Origin: an uncultured Bacteroidales bacterium
GTDB lineage: Bacteria; Bacteroidota; Bacteroidia; Bacteroidales; P3
Length of the DNA stretch: 64,000 nucleotides
Direction: 5' to 3'
Assembly: GCA_910586395.1 (NCBI GenBank)
Contig: CAJUFX010000003.1
Location: forward strand, 3,915-67,914
A model generated the notes under the pieces. The model searched no databases, was not told where the DNA came from, and saw nothing but the letters and a program-made list of their open reading frames with translations. Every line of letters starts with the position of its first letter. Position 1 is the first letter of the stretch. This document shows positions 43,686 through 54,028 of this stretch, piece by piece. A program made the translations under genes and the position numbers.

Positions 43686-45228
43686 ACAGATGAAAATAAT
43701 AGCGGGCATCGTTTTGGCGGGGCTTTGGTCGGTCGGTGGTTGTGTTCAGGCCGGTGAAATGCGGATGGCGGAAACATCGCTTGCCGATACGCTTGTGGTG
43801 GCCGATACGTTGTCCGGGGCTGTAGCGGAAACCGATAATACGGTCGGGGTGCCGGAGCCGGCGGCCATGGCGGGGAGCGATGCGGTTATGGAAGAATCCG
43901 GTAGGCGGACGGAGGAAGCCGGCGGCCTTCTCAATAGAACGCAGAATACGCCCCAACGTTTGATGATAGATCAGATTGTTGCCGTTGTCGGAACCAAAAT
44001 GGTCAAGTTGTCGGATGTGGAAAAAACGGTGGAGAGCATCCGCATGGGCGGCACGCTTGTGAACGACGAAGTGCGGTGCCATGCGTTGGAAACAATGCTC
44101 ATCAGTAATTTATATGCCTTGCAGGCCGATGAAGACAGTATTTCGATAGGCGAAAACCAGATAGAAGGCGAGTTGGAGGCGCGTTTGGCTTATTTTACGG
44201 AACAGATTGGCTCGCGTGAGAAACTGGAGGAATTTTACGGCAAGACCATCGTGCAGATCAAGGAGGAATACCGGGAAATGGTCAAGAGCGCCATCATCGC
44301 GCGTACGATGGAGGGGAAGATTACGGAAGACATCCGGGTGACGCCGACCGAGGTAAAGCGGTTTTACAATTTGTTGCCTAAAGACAGCATTCCGCTCGTT
44401 TCCATGCAATACGAACTATCGTTGATTGTCAAGAAGCCGAAAGTCAGTGCGGAGGAGAAGCAGGTGGCCAAAGCCCGGGTGGAAGCCTTGCGTGAGCGGA
44501 TTGAGAAGGGGGAGAGTTTCGCTTCGCTGGCGGCCCTCTATTCGGAGGATCCTGGCTCGCGCCGGCGGGGCGGGGAGTTGGGATACGGCGCGCGCGGCGA
44601 ATGGGCTTCCGAGTTCGAGTCGTTTGCGTTCAGCCTGCCCGAAAACGAACTTTCGCCGGTTTTCGAGACCCAGTTCGGCTTTCATATACTGGAGGTCTTG
44701 GAGAAGAAAGGCGAGCTCGTCAAAGTGCGGCATATCCTCATACAGCCCAAACCGTCGGTTGAGGATCAAATGCGGGCGCGGACCGAACTGGACTCGGTGG
44801 CCCGTTTGATCAAGAACGGCGAACTGACGTTCGAAGAGGCCGTCAAACTGTTTTCGGACGAGGCGGGCCGTCAGGCCGACGGCGTATATCTGAGTCCTTA
44901 TACCGGCAAACCGAGTTACAGTTCCGAAGAAATTGACCCGATTATCTTTATGTCGGTGGAACGGCTCGCGCAGGGCGAGGTCTCCATGTCGGTTCCGTAT
45001 CAGGATGAGTCCGGCAACGAGGCTTACCGTATTTTTTATGTCCGGAAAAAAATTCCGGCCCACCGCGCCAATCTGGAGGACGATTACGACCGTATTTACG
45101 AAATGGCGTTGGAAAAGGCCAAACAGGATAAGATGGACGGTTGGCTTAAGGAAAAAATCGCCAATACTTACGTGCGGCTCATAGGCCGTTACGCCCAATG
45201 CAAGTTTCGGTATAATTGGCAATTGTAG
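43678..45228 (+). CDS. SurA-like periplasmic chaperone/isomerase
   Basis: A 516-residue exported protein. Signal peptide (IIAGIVLAGLWSVGGCVQAG), a variable Ala/Thr-rich linker, then the SurA layout: N-terminal chaperone domain (DQIVAVVGTKMVKLSDVEKT) and two parvulin domains (MQYELSLIVKKPKVS ... FETQFGFHILEVLEKKG and VKVRHILIQPKPS onward). It should assist folding of outer-membrane barrels. The start may also be the ATG at 43690. Confidence 0.88.
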   Translation: MNRQMKIIAGIVLAGLWSVGGCVQAGEMRMAETSLADTLVVADTLSGAVAETDNTVGVPEPAAMAGSDAVMEESGRRTEEAGGLLNRTQNTPQRLMIDQIVAVVGTKMVKLSDVEKTVESIRMGGTLVNDEVRCHALETMLISNLYALQADEDSISIGENQIEGELEARLAYFTEQIGSREKLEEFYGKTIVQIKEEYREMVKSAIIARTMEGKITEDIRVTPTEVKRFYNLLPKDSIPLVSMQYELSLIVKKPKVSAEEKQVAKARVEALRERIEKGESFASLAALYSEDPGSRRRGGELGYGARGEWASEFESFAFSLPENELSPVFETQFGFHILEVLEKKGELVKVRHILIQPKPSVEDQMRARTELDSVARLIKNGELTFEEAVKLFSDEAGRQADGVYLSPYTGKPSYSSEEIDPIIFMSVERLAQGEVSMSVPYQDESGNEAYRIFYVRKKIPAHRANLEDDYDRIYEMALEKAKQDKMDGWLKEKIANTYVRLIGRYAQCKFRYNWQL

Positions 45229-45232
45229 TGCT

Positions 45233-46198
45233 ATGCAGGTTTATCGGGATGATGCGGAGGCCGTGGTCGCGCTATCGGCGGCCTACCGGCGGTTGAAACA
45301 GGAAATCGGCCGGAAGATCATCGGGCAGGAAACGGTCGTGGACCGGTTGCTGACGGCGGTTTTCTGCCGCGGGCATGCGTTGCTCGTCGGCGTGCCGGGT
45401 TTGGCCAAGACGTTGTTGGTGCAGACCATGGCCGAGGTCTTGGATTTGAGTTTCAAGCGCATTCAGTTTACGCCAGACTTGATGCCGTCCGACATCACGG
45501 GTTCGGAAATTCTGGACGCCGATCGGCAGTATCGTTTTGTGAAGGGGCCGTTGTTCGCCCATTTGGTATTGGCCGACGAAATCAACCGTACGCCGCCCAA
45601 GACGCAGGCCGCCTTGCTGGAAGCCATGCAGGAAAAGGCCGTAACCGTGGCTGGTCAACGGTATGCGCTCGAAGAGCCGTTTTTTGTTTTCGCGACCCAA
45701 AATCCGATCGAGCAGGAGGGAACCTACCCGTTGCCCGAAGCCCAGTTGGATCGTTTCATGATGGAAATCACGCTGGACTATCCGAGTCTGGAAGACGAGG
45801 TGCGTATTGTCAAGGCGACGACGGGGGCGGGCGGGGCACCGCTGCAACCTTTGCTCTCGGCCGGGGAAATTCTCTATTTCCAACAGTTGATCCGCCGGAT
45901 TCCCGTGCCGGATTCCCTTTATACTTATGCCGTGCAACTCGTGGCCAGGACGCGGCCGTCCGATGTATCCGCTCCGCAGGCCGTCCGCGACTACATCGCT
46001 TACGGCGCCGGGCCGCGGGCTTCCCAATACTTGATTGTAGGCGCCAAGTGCCATGCGGCCTTGAACGGACGGTTTTCGCCTGACAAGACGGACGTGCAGG
46101 CCGTGGCCGAACCCATCCTGCGGCATAGGGTCGTGCGGAATTACCGTGCGGAAGCCGAGGGCTTGCGCATCGAGACGTTGTTGAAGGAATTGTTCTGA
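45233..46198 (+). CDS. MoxR-family AAA+ ATPase
   Basis: A 321-residue AAA+ ATPase with Walker A GVPGLAKT, Walker B LVLADEINRTPPK and the sensor FATQNPIEQEGTYPLPEAQL. MoxR proteins act as chaperones that insert metals or assemble complexes, usually with a DUF58 and von Willebrand-factor gene alongside; neither follows here, the next gene being a tRNA on the other strand. It starts four bases after surA and so belongs to that operon. Confidence 0.9.
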   Translation: MQVYRDDAEAVVALSAAYRRLKQEIGRKIIGQETVVDRLLTAVFCRGHALLVGVPGLAKTLLVQTMAEVLDLSFKRIQFTPDLMPSDITGSEILDADRQYRFVKGPLFAHLVLADEINRTPPKTQAALLEAMQEKAVTVAGQRYALEEPFFVFATQNPIEQEGTYPLPEAQLDRFMMEITLDYPSLEDEVRIVKATTGAGGAPLQPLLSAGEILYFQQLIRRIPVPDSLYTYAVQLVARTRPSDVSAPQAVRDYIAYGAGPRASQYLIVGAKCHAALNGRFSPDKTDVQAVAEPILRHRVVRNYRAEAEGLRIETLLKELF

Positions 46199-46333
46199 AG
46201 CGATCGGATTTTTTCGCCCGATTCAATTATCGCAAGTTGAAAGTAAAGTGCAAGATATGCAGGGAATCGGACACGTAAGGAAGAAGTTTCAAGTTTGGAA
46301 AGGAAGTCGGAGCCGACGCCTTTATTTCTTTTG

Positions 46334-46405
46334 TGAACCCGAGGAGATTCGAACTCCTATCGTCAGAACCGGAATCTGAAATTCTATCCATTGAACTACG
46401 GGTCC
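46334..46405 (-). tRNA. tRNA-Arg (anticodon CCG)
   Basis: The minus strand folds into a complete cloverleaf: acceptor GGACCCG with CGGGTTC (one G-U pair), D-arm GTTC/GAAT, anticodon stem TCAGA/TCTGA with loop TTCCGGT, and T-arm AGGAG-TTCGAAT-CTCCT. Anticodon CCG reads the arginine codon CGG. The 3' CCA is not encoded. It has its own promoter. Confidence 0.93.
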
Positions 46406-46423
46406 AAGCCTCAAAGAGGGTGG

Positions 46424-46455
46424 CAAAGATAGTGAAAGGAGAGCGAAAAGACAAA
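46424..46455 (-). promoter_or_regulatory. promoter of tRNA-Arg
   Basis: On the minus strand, TTTG (46452-46455), a 20-base spacer and TATCTTTG (46424-46431) fit the consensus and lie 18 bases before the tRNA. Confidence 0.7.
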
Positions 46456-46678
46456 TTATTTTTCCAAAGGAAACGTTTTGGCAACGCCAAAGCCATGCGA
46501 AAATGGAATAAGTGCAAAATTTATTTTGCAAATTGTTCCAGATGAGTATGGTATCGCAAACCATGATTTCGCTACGCTCAATTCTCGCCTCGGCAAAGGC
46601 AATGCAGGCATTGTCTCTGCTCTCGGCTTATCGCAAACGTTCACGAGCGGCGCACCATCCGATGTTCAAAAAGGGGCG

Positions 46679-46709
46679 TTGTTTTTATTCCAAATTTGTA
46701 TTACATTTG
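46679..46709 (+). promoter_or_regulatory. promoter of the thiamin operon
   Basis: TTG (46679-46681), a 20-base spacer and TACATTTG (46702-46709). Transcription should begin near 46716, just before the riboswitch. Between 46456 and 46678 I see no gene. Confidence 0.7.
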
Positions 46710-46724
46710 CTGTCTTGTTGAATT

Positions 46725-46805
46725 AGACAAAACGGGGGTGCCGGAAGGCTGAGATCAGACCCTTTGAACCTGATGCGGGTAATGCCGTCGCAGGGAGTGT
46801 TTCTT
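46725..46805 (+). promoter_or_regulatory. TPP riboswitch (THI element)
   Basis: The conserved THI-box parts are all present in order: GGGGGTGCC, GGCTGAGATCAGACCC, CTTTGAACCTGAT, GCGGGTAATGCC and CGCAGGGAG. It senses thiamin pyrophosphate and should shut off the downstream operon when the cofactor is abundant. It sits between the promoter and the first thi gene. Confidence 0.95.
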
Positions 46806-46830
46806 CTCCGTTATTCCACTCGTTTTTTTT
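46795..46830 (+). terminator. possible attenuator of the TPP riboswitch
   Basis: GAGTG (46795-46799), which belongs to the 3' edge of the riboswitch, can pair with CACTC (46817-46821), and eight T follow at 46823. The stem is short (5 bp), so this is tentative. It would make the riboswitch act at transcription. Confidence 0.4.
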
Positions 46831-46892
46831 ATGAATATCAACGCAGCTCATGCCGTAGGCTAGGGGCTGGCTTGAATGTGTTTTATCGCGCT

Positions 46893-47519
46893 ATGGGAAT
46901 GTCCTTTCGCTTGGTGGTGGTAAGTTCCGAACAGGATTTGCCCAATGAAACGGAGGCTTGGGAGGCCTTGCGTGAAGCGGGGATGACGCATCTGCACTTG
47001 CGCAAGCCGCATTGGAATTGGATGCGGACGGAGGACTGCCTCAAAAGGCTTTCGCCCGAACTAAGGGCCTGTGTCCATCTGCATGACCACCACGCTTTGG
47101 CGGCGCACTACGGGCTGGGCGGCGTCCATCTCAACGCGCGGCATCCGTTGCCGCCGTCCGGCTATACGGGAACGGTCTCGCGTTCGTGCCACGGGCTGGA
47201 TGAGGTGGGACGTTACAAATCGGCTTGTGAATACGTGTTCCTGAGCCCGATATTCGCCAGCATCTCCAAGCGGGGTTATGAAGCGGCCTTTACGCCGGAG
47301 GCCTTGCGCGAAGCGGCCGAAAGCGGTTTGATAGACGGCAAGGTCGTGGCTTTGGGGGGCGTGACGCCCGCCGGATTACCGGCGTTGAGGGCGCTTGGAT
47401 TCGGTGGCGCGGCCGTGCTCGGCGCGTTGTGGCGGCCTTATATGGCCTGTCCGGAGATAAAGGTACTGCTGGCGTTTTGGCATGATTTACGGATGGCCGA
47501 AACCGTTATGGAAATTTAA
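46893..47519 (+). CDS. TenI/ThiE-like thiamin phosphate synthase-fold protein
   Basis: A 208-residue TIM-barrel protein of the ThiE/TenI family, first gene after the riboswitch. It keeps HLHLRKPHW and GGVHLNARHPLPP, and ends GGVTPAGLPALRALGFGGAAVLGALW. It lacks the FRxK...DD phosphate/metal signature of true ThiE (present in the next gene), which suggests a TenI-like thiazole tautomerase or a helper. The ATGs at 46893 and 46899 are both possible. Upstream in-frame codons run through the riboswitch and are not used. Confidence 0.8.
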   Translation: MGMSFRLVVVSSEQDLPNETEAWEALREAGMTHLHLRKPHWNWMRTEDCLKRLSPELRACVHLHDHHALAAHYGLGGVHLNARHPLPPSGYTGTVSRSCHGLDEVGRYKSACEYVFLSPIFASISKRGYEAAFTPEALREAAESGLIDGKVVALGGVTPAGLPALRALGFGGAAVLGALWRPYMACPEIKVLLAFWHDLRMAETVMEI

Positions 47520-47556
47520 GTGGTTTTAATAAATTGAAAAATAGGAGATTATAGGT

Positions 47557-48216
47557 ATGAATGAGATGGGGAATAGCGGCTTGGCGGCGGGCGTCCGGCG
47601 CGCTTTGCCGACTCTGCAGTTCATTACGCACGGCGATGTCGTGGCTTCGGCCAAAGCGGCATTGGAGGCCGGCGTCAAATGGGTGCAGTTCCGCTGCAAG
47701 CAGGCCGAATCGACGCAGGACCTGCTGGAGAAGGCCTGGGCCGTACGTTGTCTCTGCCATGAATATGGCGCGATGATGTCGGTGAACGATTACGTGTATC
47801 TCGTGGACGAATGCAAGGCCGAGGCCCTGCATTTAGGCAAGGAGGATATGTCGATTGCGGAGGCGCGTCGCGTCGTGGGGCCGGACATCCTCATCGGCGG
47901 CACGGCGCACAATATGGAAGAAATCCGGGCCGTGGCGGCCGCCGGGGCCGACTATATCGGCTTGGGACCGTTCCGCTATACGGCCACCAAGGAGAAACTG
48001 GCGCCGCTCTTAGGCGTGGAGGGCTATCGCGATTTGTTGGCGCAATGCCGCGCCGAAGGCATAAACTTGCCGATATACGGCATAGGCGGCATTCTGCCGG
48101 ACGATGCCGACGCCCTGCGCGATACCGGCCTGTACGGCTTGGCCGTGAGCGGCGCGCTGTTGCAGGCGGCCGATGCGGCGGAGGCCCGGGCGGCCGTTCG
48201 CCGGCTGACTTTTTAA
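47557..48216 (+). CDS. thiE: thiamin phosphate synthase
   Basis: A 219-residue TIM-barrel enzyme joining HMP-pyrophosphate and the thiazole phosphate to thiamin phosphate. Motifs: VQFRCKQAEST, MSVNDYVYLVDECKAEALHLGKED, here as MSVNDYVYL and ALHLGKED, then GPFRYTATKEK and IYGIGGILPDD. All the family's substrate-binding regions are in place. RBS AGGAG lies about nine bases before the ATG. Second gene of the operon. Confidence 0.92.
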   Translation: MNEMGNSGLAAGVRRALPTLQFITHGDVVASAKAALEAGVKWVQFRCKQAESTQDLLEKAWAVRCLCHEYGAMMSVNDYVYLVDECKAEALHLGKEDMSIAEARRVVGPDILIGGTAHNMEEIRAVAAAGADYIGLGPFRYTATKEKLAPLLGVEGYRDLLAQCRAEGINLPIYGIGGILPDDADALRDTGLYGLAVSGALLQAADAAEARAAVRRLTF

Positions 48217-48247
48217 AGAAACATTCAGAAAAAAATACAGAGACGAT

Positions 48248-49018
48248 ATGCAGACGTTAAAGATTGCCGGTCGGGAATTCCGTTCCCGTTTGTTCCTCGG
48301 AACAGGCAAATTCAGTTCCAATCAGGTGATGGCCGAGGCCATCGCGGCTTCCGGCACCGAAATGGTGACGGCCGCCCTTAAGCGCATCGACAGCCGTCAG
48401 GGCGAAGATGACGACATGTTGCGTCATATTTTGCGCGACAACCTGTGCTTCCTGCCCAATACGTCGGGGGCGCGTACGGCCGAAGAAGCCGTCTTTGCGG
48501 CCGAACTGGCGCGGGAGGCTTTCGGCACGGACTGGCTCAAACTCGAAATCCATCCCGACCCGAAATACTTGTTGCCCGACCCGGTTCAGACGTTGAAGGC
48601 CACGGAAATCTTGGTCAAGAAAGGCTTTAACGTATTGCCGTATGTCCAGGCCGATCCCGTGCTTTGCAAACTGCTGGAAGAGGCGGGCGCGGCCACGGTG
48701 ATGCCGCTGGCGGCACCCATCGGCACCAACAAGGGCATCCGGCAGAAAGACATGCTGGAAATCATCATCCGCAACAGCCGCGTGCCCGTGGTCGTGGATG
48801 CCGGCATAGGCGCGCCCTCGCACGCGGCTCAGGCCATGGAGATGGGGGCCGATGCCGTATTGGTCAATACGGCCGTGGCCGTGGCCGGCGACCCGGTCCT
48901 GATGGCCACGGCGTTTAAAGCGGCCGTCGAGGCCGGCCGCATGGCGTTTGAAGCCCGGATCGCGCGGCCGCGGGACGTGGCCGAAGCCAGCAGTCCGCTG
49001 ACCTCGTTTTTGGGATAA
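48248..49018 (+). CDS. thiG: thiazole synthase
   Basis: A 256-residue TIM-barrel enzyme that forms the thiazole phosphate from deoxyxylulose phosphate, dehydroglycine and ThiS-thiocarboxylate. Schiff-base Lys lies in WLKLEIHPD. GTGKFSS near the start and DAGIGAPSHAAQAMEMGADA near the end are family marks. It works with ThiH and ThiF-activated ThiS, both encoded downstream. Confidence 0.94.
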   Translation: MQTLKIAGREFRSRLFLGTGKFSSNQVMAEAIAASGTEMVTAALKRIDSRQGEDDDMLRHILRDNLCFLPNTSGARTAEEAVFAAELAREAFGTDWLKLEIHPDPKYLLPDPVQTLKATEILVKKGFNVLPYVQADPVLCKLLEEAGAATVMPLAAPIGTNKGIRQKDMLEIIIRNSRVPVVVDAGIGAPSHAAQAMEMGADAVLVNTAVAVAGDPVLMATAFKAAVEAGRMAFEARIARPRDVAEASSPLTSFLG

Positions 49019-49119
49019 GGACGCCTATGGGCGCAAGACCGGACCAAACAGAGTCGGAGCACCCGAAACAACGGTTCACGCCTGAGCGATATTCAAAACA
49101 GCAACACAATAAACAAGAC

Positions 49120-50829
<1,710 letters not shown>

Positions 50830-50832
50830 GCC

Positions 50833-51966
50833 ATGTTGTTTTCGGAAGTAATCAGACAATACGATTGGGCGGAAATGGGGGCGGAAATCGCCGCCAAGAC
50901 CGCCGCGGATGTGGAAATCGCGTTGGGGCAGGCGGCCCGGGGCGCGATGAACCTTGAGGATTTCAAGGCCTTGGTTTCGCCCGCCGCCGCGGCGCCGGCC
51001 TCTCTGGAGCGCATGGCGGCGCTGAGCCGCGAAGCCACGCAAAAACGCTTCGGCAAGACGATACAGTTCTATATTCCGCTCTATCTGAGCAACGAATGTA
51101 CGAACCACTGCATTTACTGCGGTTTCAACCACGAGAATAAGTTTCAGCGCGTCACGTTGAGCGACGCCCAAATCCAGGAAGAGGCCGGGGTGTTGAAAGA
51201 GATGGGCTACGAACATCTGCTGTTGCTCACGGGCGAGTCGCCGCGCAAGGCGGGCGTGGATTATATCGAACACGCGATGCGGTTGCTCTCGCCGCATTTC
51301 GCGCAGTTGTCGTTGGAAGTCTTTCCGATGGATACCGATGAATACGCGCGGCTGTGCCAATCCGGCCTGCACGCCGTGTATGTCTATCAGGAGACGTACA
51401 ACGAGAAACGGTACGGCTTCTATCATCCGGCCGGCAAAAAGGCCGACTTCGCCTGGCGCGTGAACAGTCAGGACCGGCTCGGCATGGCGCAGGTGCACAA
51501 AATCGGCTTGGGCGCTTTGCTGGGGTTGGAGGACTGGCGCACGGAGGCCTACGTGATGGCGATGCACCTGCGCCATTTGCAGACGCATTACTGGCGGTCG
51601 AAATATGCGGTGGCGTTTCCGCGCATGCGACCGCATGCGGGTGGGTATGAACCGGATTATCCTTTGACCGACAAAGAGTTCGTACAGATGATATGGGCGT
51701 TCCGTCTGTTTGATCCGGATTTGGAGATGTCGCTGACCACGCGCGAGAGCCCCGAATTCCGCAACCACATGGTGTCGTTGGGCATCACGTCCATCAGCGC
51801 GGGATCCAAGACCGATCCGGGTGGGTATGCGCATCCGGGTCGGGAAACGGCGCAGTTCGACGTGAACGACGACCGTTCTCCTATGGAAATGAAGCGGATG
51901 GTGGAGGCGCAGGGTTACGAGGTGGTATGGAAAGACTGGGATCGTGTTTATGATTTCGGACGATAG
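50833..51966 (+). CDS. thiH: dehydroglycine synthase (tyrosine lyase)
   Basis: A 377-residue radical-SAM enzyme that splits tyrosine to p-cresol and dehydroglycine for thiazole synthesis under anaerobic conditions. The cluster motif CTNHCIYCGF gives C89, C93 and C96. Using ThiH rather than the oxygen-dependent ThiO fits an anaerobe. Starts three bases after thiC and overlaps the next gene. Confidence 0.94.
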   Translation: MLFSEVIRQYDWAEMGAEIAAKTAADVEIALGQAARGAMNLEDFKALVSPAAAAPASLERMAALSREATQKRFGKTIQFYIPLYLSNECTNHCIYCGFNHENKFQRVTLSDAQIQEEAGVLKEMGYEHLLLLTGESPRKAGVDYIEHAMRLLSPHFAQLSLEVFPMDTDEYARLCQSGLHAVYVYQETYNEKRYGFYHPAGKKADFAWRVNSQDRLGMAQVHKIGLGALLGLEDWRTEAYVMAMHLRHLQTHYWRSKYAVAFPRMRPHAGGYEPDYPLTDKEFVQMIWAFRLFDPDLEMSLTTRESPEFRNHMVSLGITSISAGSKTDPGGYAHPGRETAQFDVNDDRSPMEMKRMVEAQGYEVVWKDWDRVYDFGR

Positions 51967-52753
51967 GGTTGAGGTCGGCGGATTGTCGGCGGCGGAATGG
52001 CGGCGGTATGTGCGTCAGACCTGTCTGCCGGAAATCGGAGAACGCGGACAGACGGCCTGGAAACGCGCCCGCGTCCTCATTGTGGGCGTCGGCGGCTTGG
52101 GCTCGGTTTCGGCCATGTACCTGACGGCCGCGGGTATCGGTCGTCTGCGGCTCGTGGATCCGGATGTTGTAAGTGAAAGCAATCTGCAACGGCAGGTTTT
52201 GTACACGCAGGCGGAAATAGGACGCCCCAAGGCAGTCTGTGCGGCCGAGCGGCTGCGCGCGTTGAATCCGCATGTGGCGGTAGAGGCACAGGTTGCGGCT
52301 TTCGGACGCGGCAACGCGCTGGCGTTGGCCGGGGATTGCGATATGATTTTGGATGGAACGGACGGAAAACGTGTACGTTATTTGTTGGATAGCGTGAGTG
52401 TCGGCTTGGGGATTCCGTATGCCTATGCCGCGATTGCCGGTTTTGAAGGGCGTGTGGCCGTCTGGAATACGGCGTCCGACGCGCCGGTTTACCGTGATTT
52501 GTTTCCGGAAGACGAGGCCGCGGCTCTGGAGCCTGAAGCGCCCGGTGTCGTGGGCCCCTTGCCGGGTGTGGCGGCCGCTTGGCAGACTTGGGAAGCCTTG
52601 GCTTGCCTTTGTGGCGCGCGGCGGCGGGATGCGGGCGATTTATTGTGCTTCGACCTGCTCGGCGGCAGTCAGTGCCGCGTGCAGGTGCCGGCCAATCCGA
52701 AGCGGCGCGCCGAAGCCGAGGCTGATTTCGCGCGGCTGAAAGCCGGGATTTGA
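51950..52753 (+). CDS. ThiF/MoeB/HesA-type adenylyltransferase lacking part of the zinc site
   Basis: A 267-residue E1-like enzyme expected to adenylate the C-terminal Gly of ThiS. The nucleotide motif is VLIVGVGGLGSVSAMYLTAA, and RQVLYTQAEIGRPKA and DCDMILDGTD are typical. The zinc-binding CxxC usually found after YRC is missing: here YRDLFPEDEAA has Asp where Cys is normal. The later Cys pair is also not in CxxC form. It may fold without zinc or be a HesA-like variant. It overlaps thiH by 17 bases; a GTG at 51944 is an alternative start. Confidence 0.82.
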   Translation: MISDDRVEVGGLSAAEWRRYVRQTCLPEIGERGQTAWKRARVLIVGVGGLGSVSAMYLTAAGIGRLRLVDPDVVSESNLQRQVLYTQAEIGRPKAVCAAERLRALNPHVAVEAQVAAFGRGNALALAGDCDMILDGTDGKRVRYLLDSVSVGLGIPYAYAAIAGFEGRVAVWNTASDAPVYRDLFPEDEAAALEPEAPGVVGPLPGVAAAWQTWEALACLCGARRRDAGDLLCFDLLGGSQCRVQVPANPKRRAEAEADFARLKAGI

Positions 52754-52863
52754 ACGGGGCGGGGTGTTTACCGATGCGGGATTGGTTAAAAACGGATAAG
52801 TGCGTAAATTTGGCGGTAAGATAAAACAGGTTGCCGCTTTATTTTATTGACAACGATGTGAAT

Positions 52864-53673
52864 ATGAAGACCCGACCGATTATATTGTCAATAGCCGGTT
52901 CGGACAGTGGCGGCGGGGCCGGCATACAGGCCGACATCAAGACGATATCGGCCGTCGGCGGCTATGCCTGTACGGCGATAACGGCCGTCACGGCACAGAA
53001 TACGCTGGGCGTGCGCGCCGTCTATCCGGTGCCGGACGAGGCTTTACGGCAGCAGTTGGCGGCCGTGGGCGACGATTTGGCGGTGGCGGCTGTTAAAATC
53101 GGCATGTTGCCGACGGCCGGCCAGGTGGAAGTCGTGGCGTCGGCCATCGCCCGCTACGGTTGGCGTCAAGTCGTGTTGGACCCGGTCCTGGTGGCCACGA
53201 GCGGCGACGTACTCGTGCAGGGTGCGGCGGCCGGGCGGATGGCCGACAGGTTGTTCGGGCTATGTACGCTCCTGACGCCCAATATGGCGGAGGCCGCCGC
53301 CTTGACGGGCTTGGCGGTGGCGGACGAAGCCGGCATGCAGGCGGCGGCCGAAACGCTGTTGGGGCGCGGAAGCCGGGCCGTATTGGTCAAGGGCGGCCAT
53401 CTCGCCGGCGAGCGGATGACAGACTGGCTGTATCGGTCGGACGCGGCGGGGAATGTCGTGCGGCGGGCGTTTTCGGCCGCCAAGGTGCATACGGTCCATC
53501 TGCATGGCACGGGCTGCACGCTGTCGTCGGCCATCGCGGCTTATTTGGGCATGGGATATGATTTGGAGGCGGCCGTGGAGGCGGCCAAGGCCTATATCGG
53601 CCGCGCGATAGCGGCCGCGCAACCGCTCGGTCATGGCCGCGGCCCGGTGAACCACTTTGCGGATTGGGAATAA
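52864..53673 (+). CDS. thiD: hydroxymethylpyrimidine/phosphomethylpyrimidine kinase
   Basis: A 269-residue ribokinase-fold enzyme that phosphorylates HMP and HMP-P. Motifs: IAGSDSGGGAGIQADIKT, QNTLGV and HGTGCTLSSAIAAYLG (anion hole and catalytic base). Start at ATG 52864; earlier in-frame codons lack a ribosome site. It lies 110 bases after the thiF-like gene and may have its own promoter. Confidence 0.93.
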   Translation: MKTRPIILSIAGSDSGGGAGIQADIKTISAVGGYACTAITAVTAQNTLGVRAVYPVPDEALRQQLAAVGDDLAVAAVKIGMLPTAGQVEVVASAIARYGWRQVVLDPVLVATSGDVLVQGAAAGRMADRLFGLCTLLTPNMAEAAALTGLAVADEAGMQAAAETLLGRGSRAVLVKGGHLAGERMTDWLYRSDAAGNVVRRAFSAAKVHTVHLHGTGCTLSSAIAAYLGMGYDLEAAVEAAKAYIGRAIAAAQPLGHGRGPVNHFADWE

Positions 53674-53797
53674 TGACATGATGTTCGATGTGTCGGGTGT
53701 TCCACACAAAAAAGCGTAGCGCTATAGGCTCGTGCGCCCTAAAACGCATGAACTCGCGCCGCTGTCGCGTCGCTCAAACAAAAGAAAGTGAAAAGGT

Positions 53798-54001
53798 ATG
53801 CAGATATACGTAAACGATAAGGCGGTGGAAGTCGCCGAGGGGCAGACGTTGCAGACTTGGTTGGCCGCGCAGGGCATGGCCGACCGCAAAGGCTTGGCCG
53901 TCGCGCGCAACGGTGCGGTGGTCAGCCGCGACCAATGGGCGTCGCAGACGTTGCAGGCGCAGGACAAAATCATGCTTATCGGTGTATTTTACGGCGGATA
54001 A
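53798..54001 (+). CDS. thiS: sulfur carrier protein ThiS
   Basis: A 67-residue ubiquitin-like protein ending in Gly-Gly (GVFYGG). The C-terminal Gly is adenylated, then thiocarboxylated, to give sulfur for the thiazole. In many Bacteroidota thiS opens the operon; here it comes last, 124 bases after thiD. Confidence 0.92.
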   Translation: MQIYVNDKAVEVAEGQTLQTWLAAQGMADRKGLAVARNGAVVSRDQWASQTLQAQDKIMLIGVFYGG

Positions 54002-54028
54002 TCCGCGTGTGGAGGTTACGGCTAACTC

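Noticed and set aside
46478..46726. Overlapping frames between the tRNA and the riboswitch
   Set aside because: They cross the predicted thiamin promoter, have no ribosome site and no family features.
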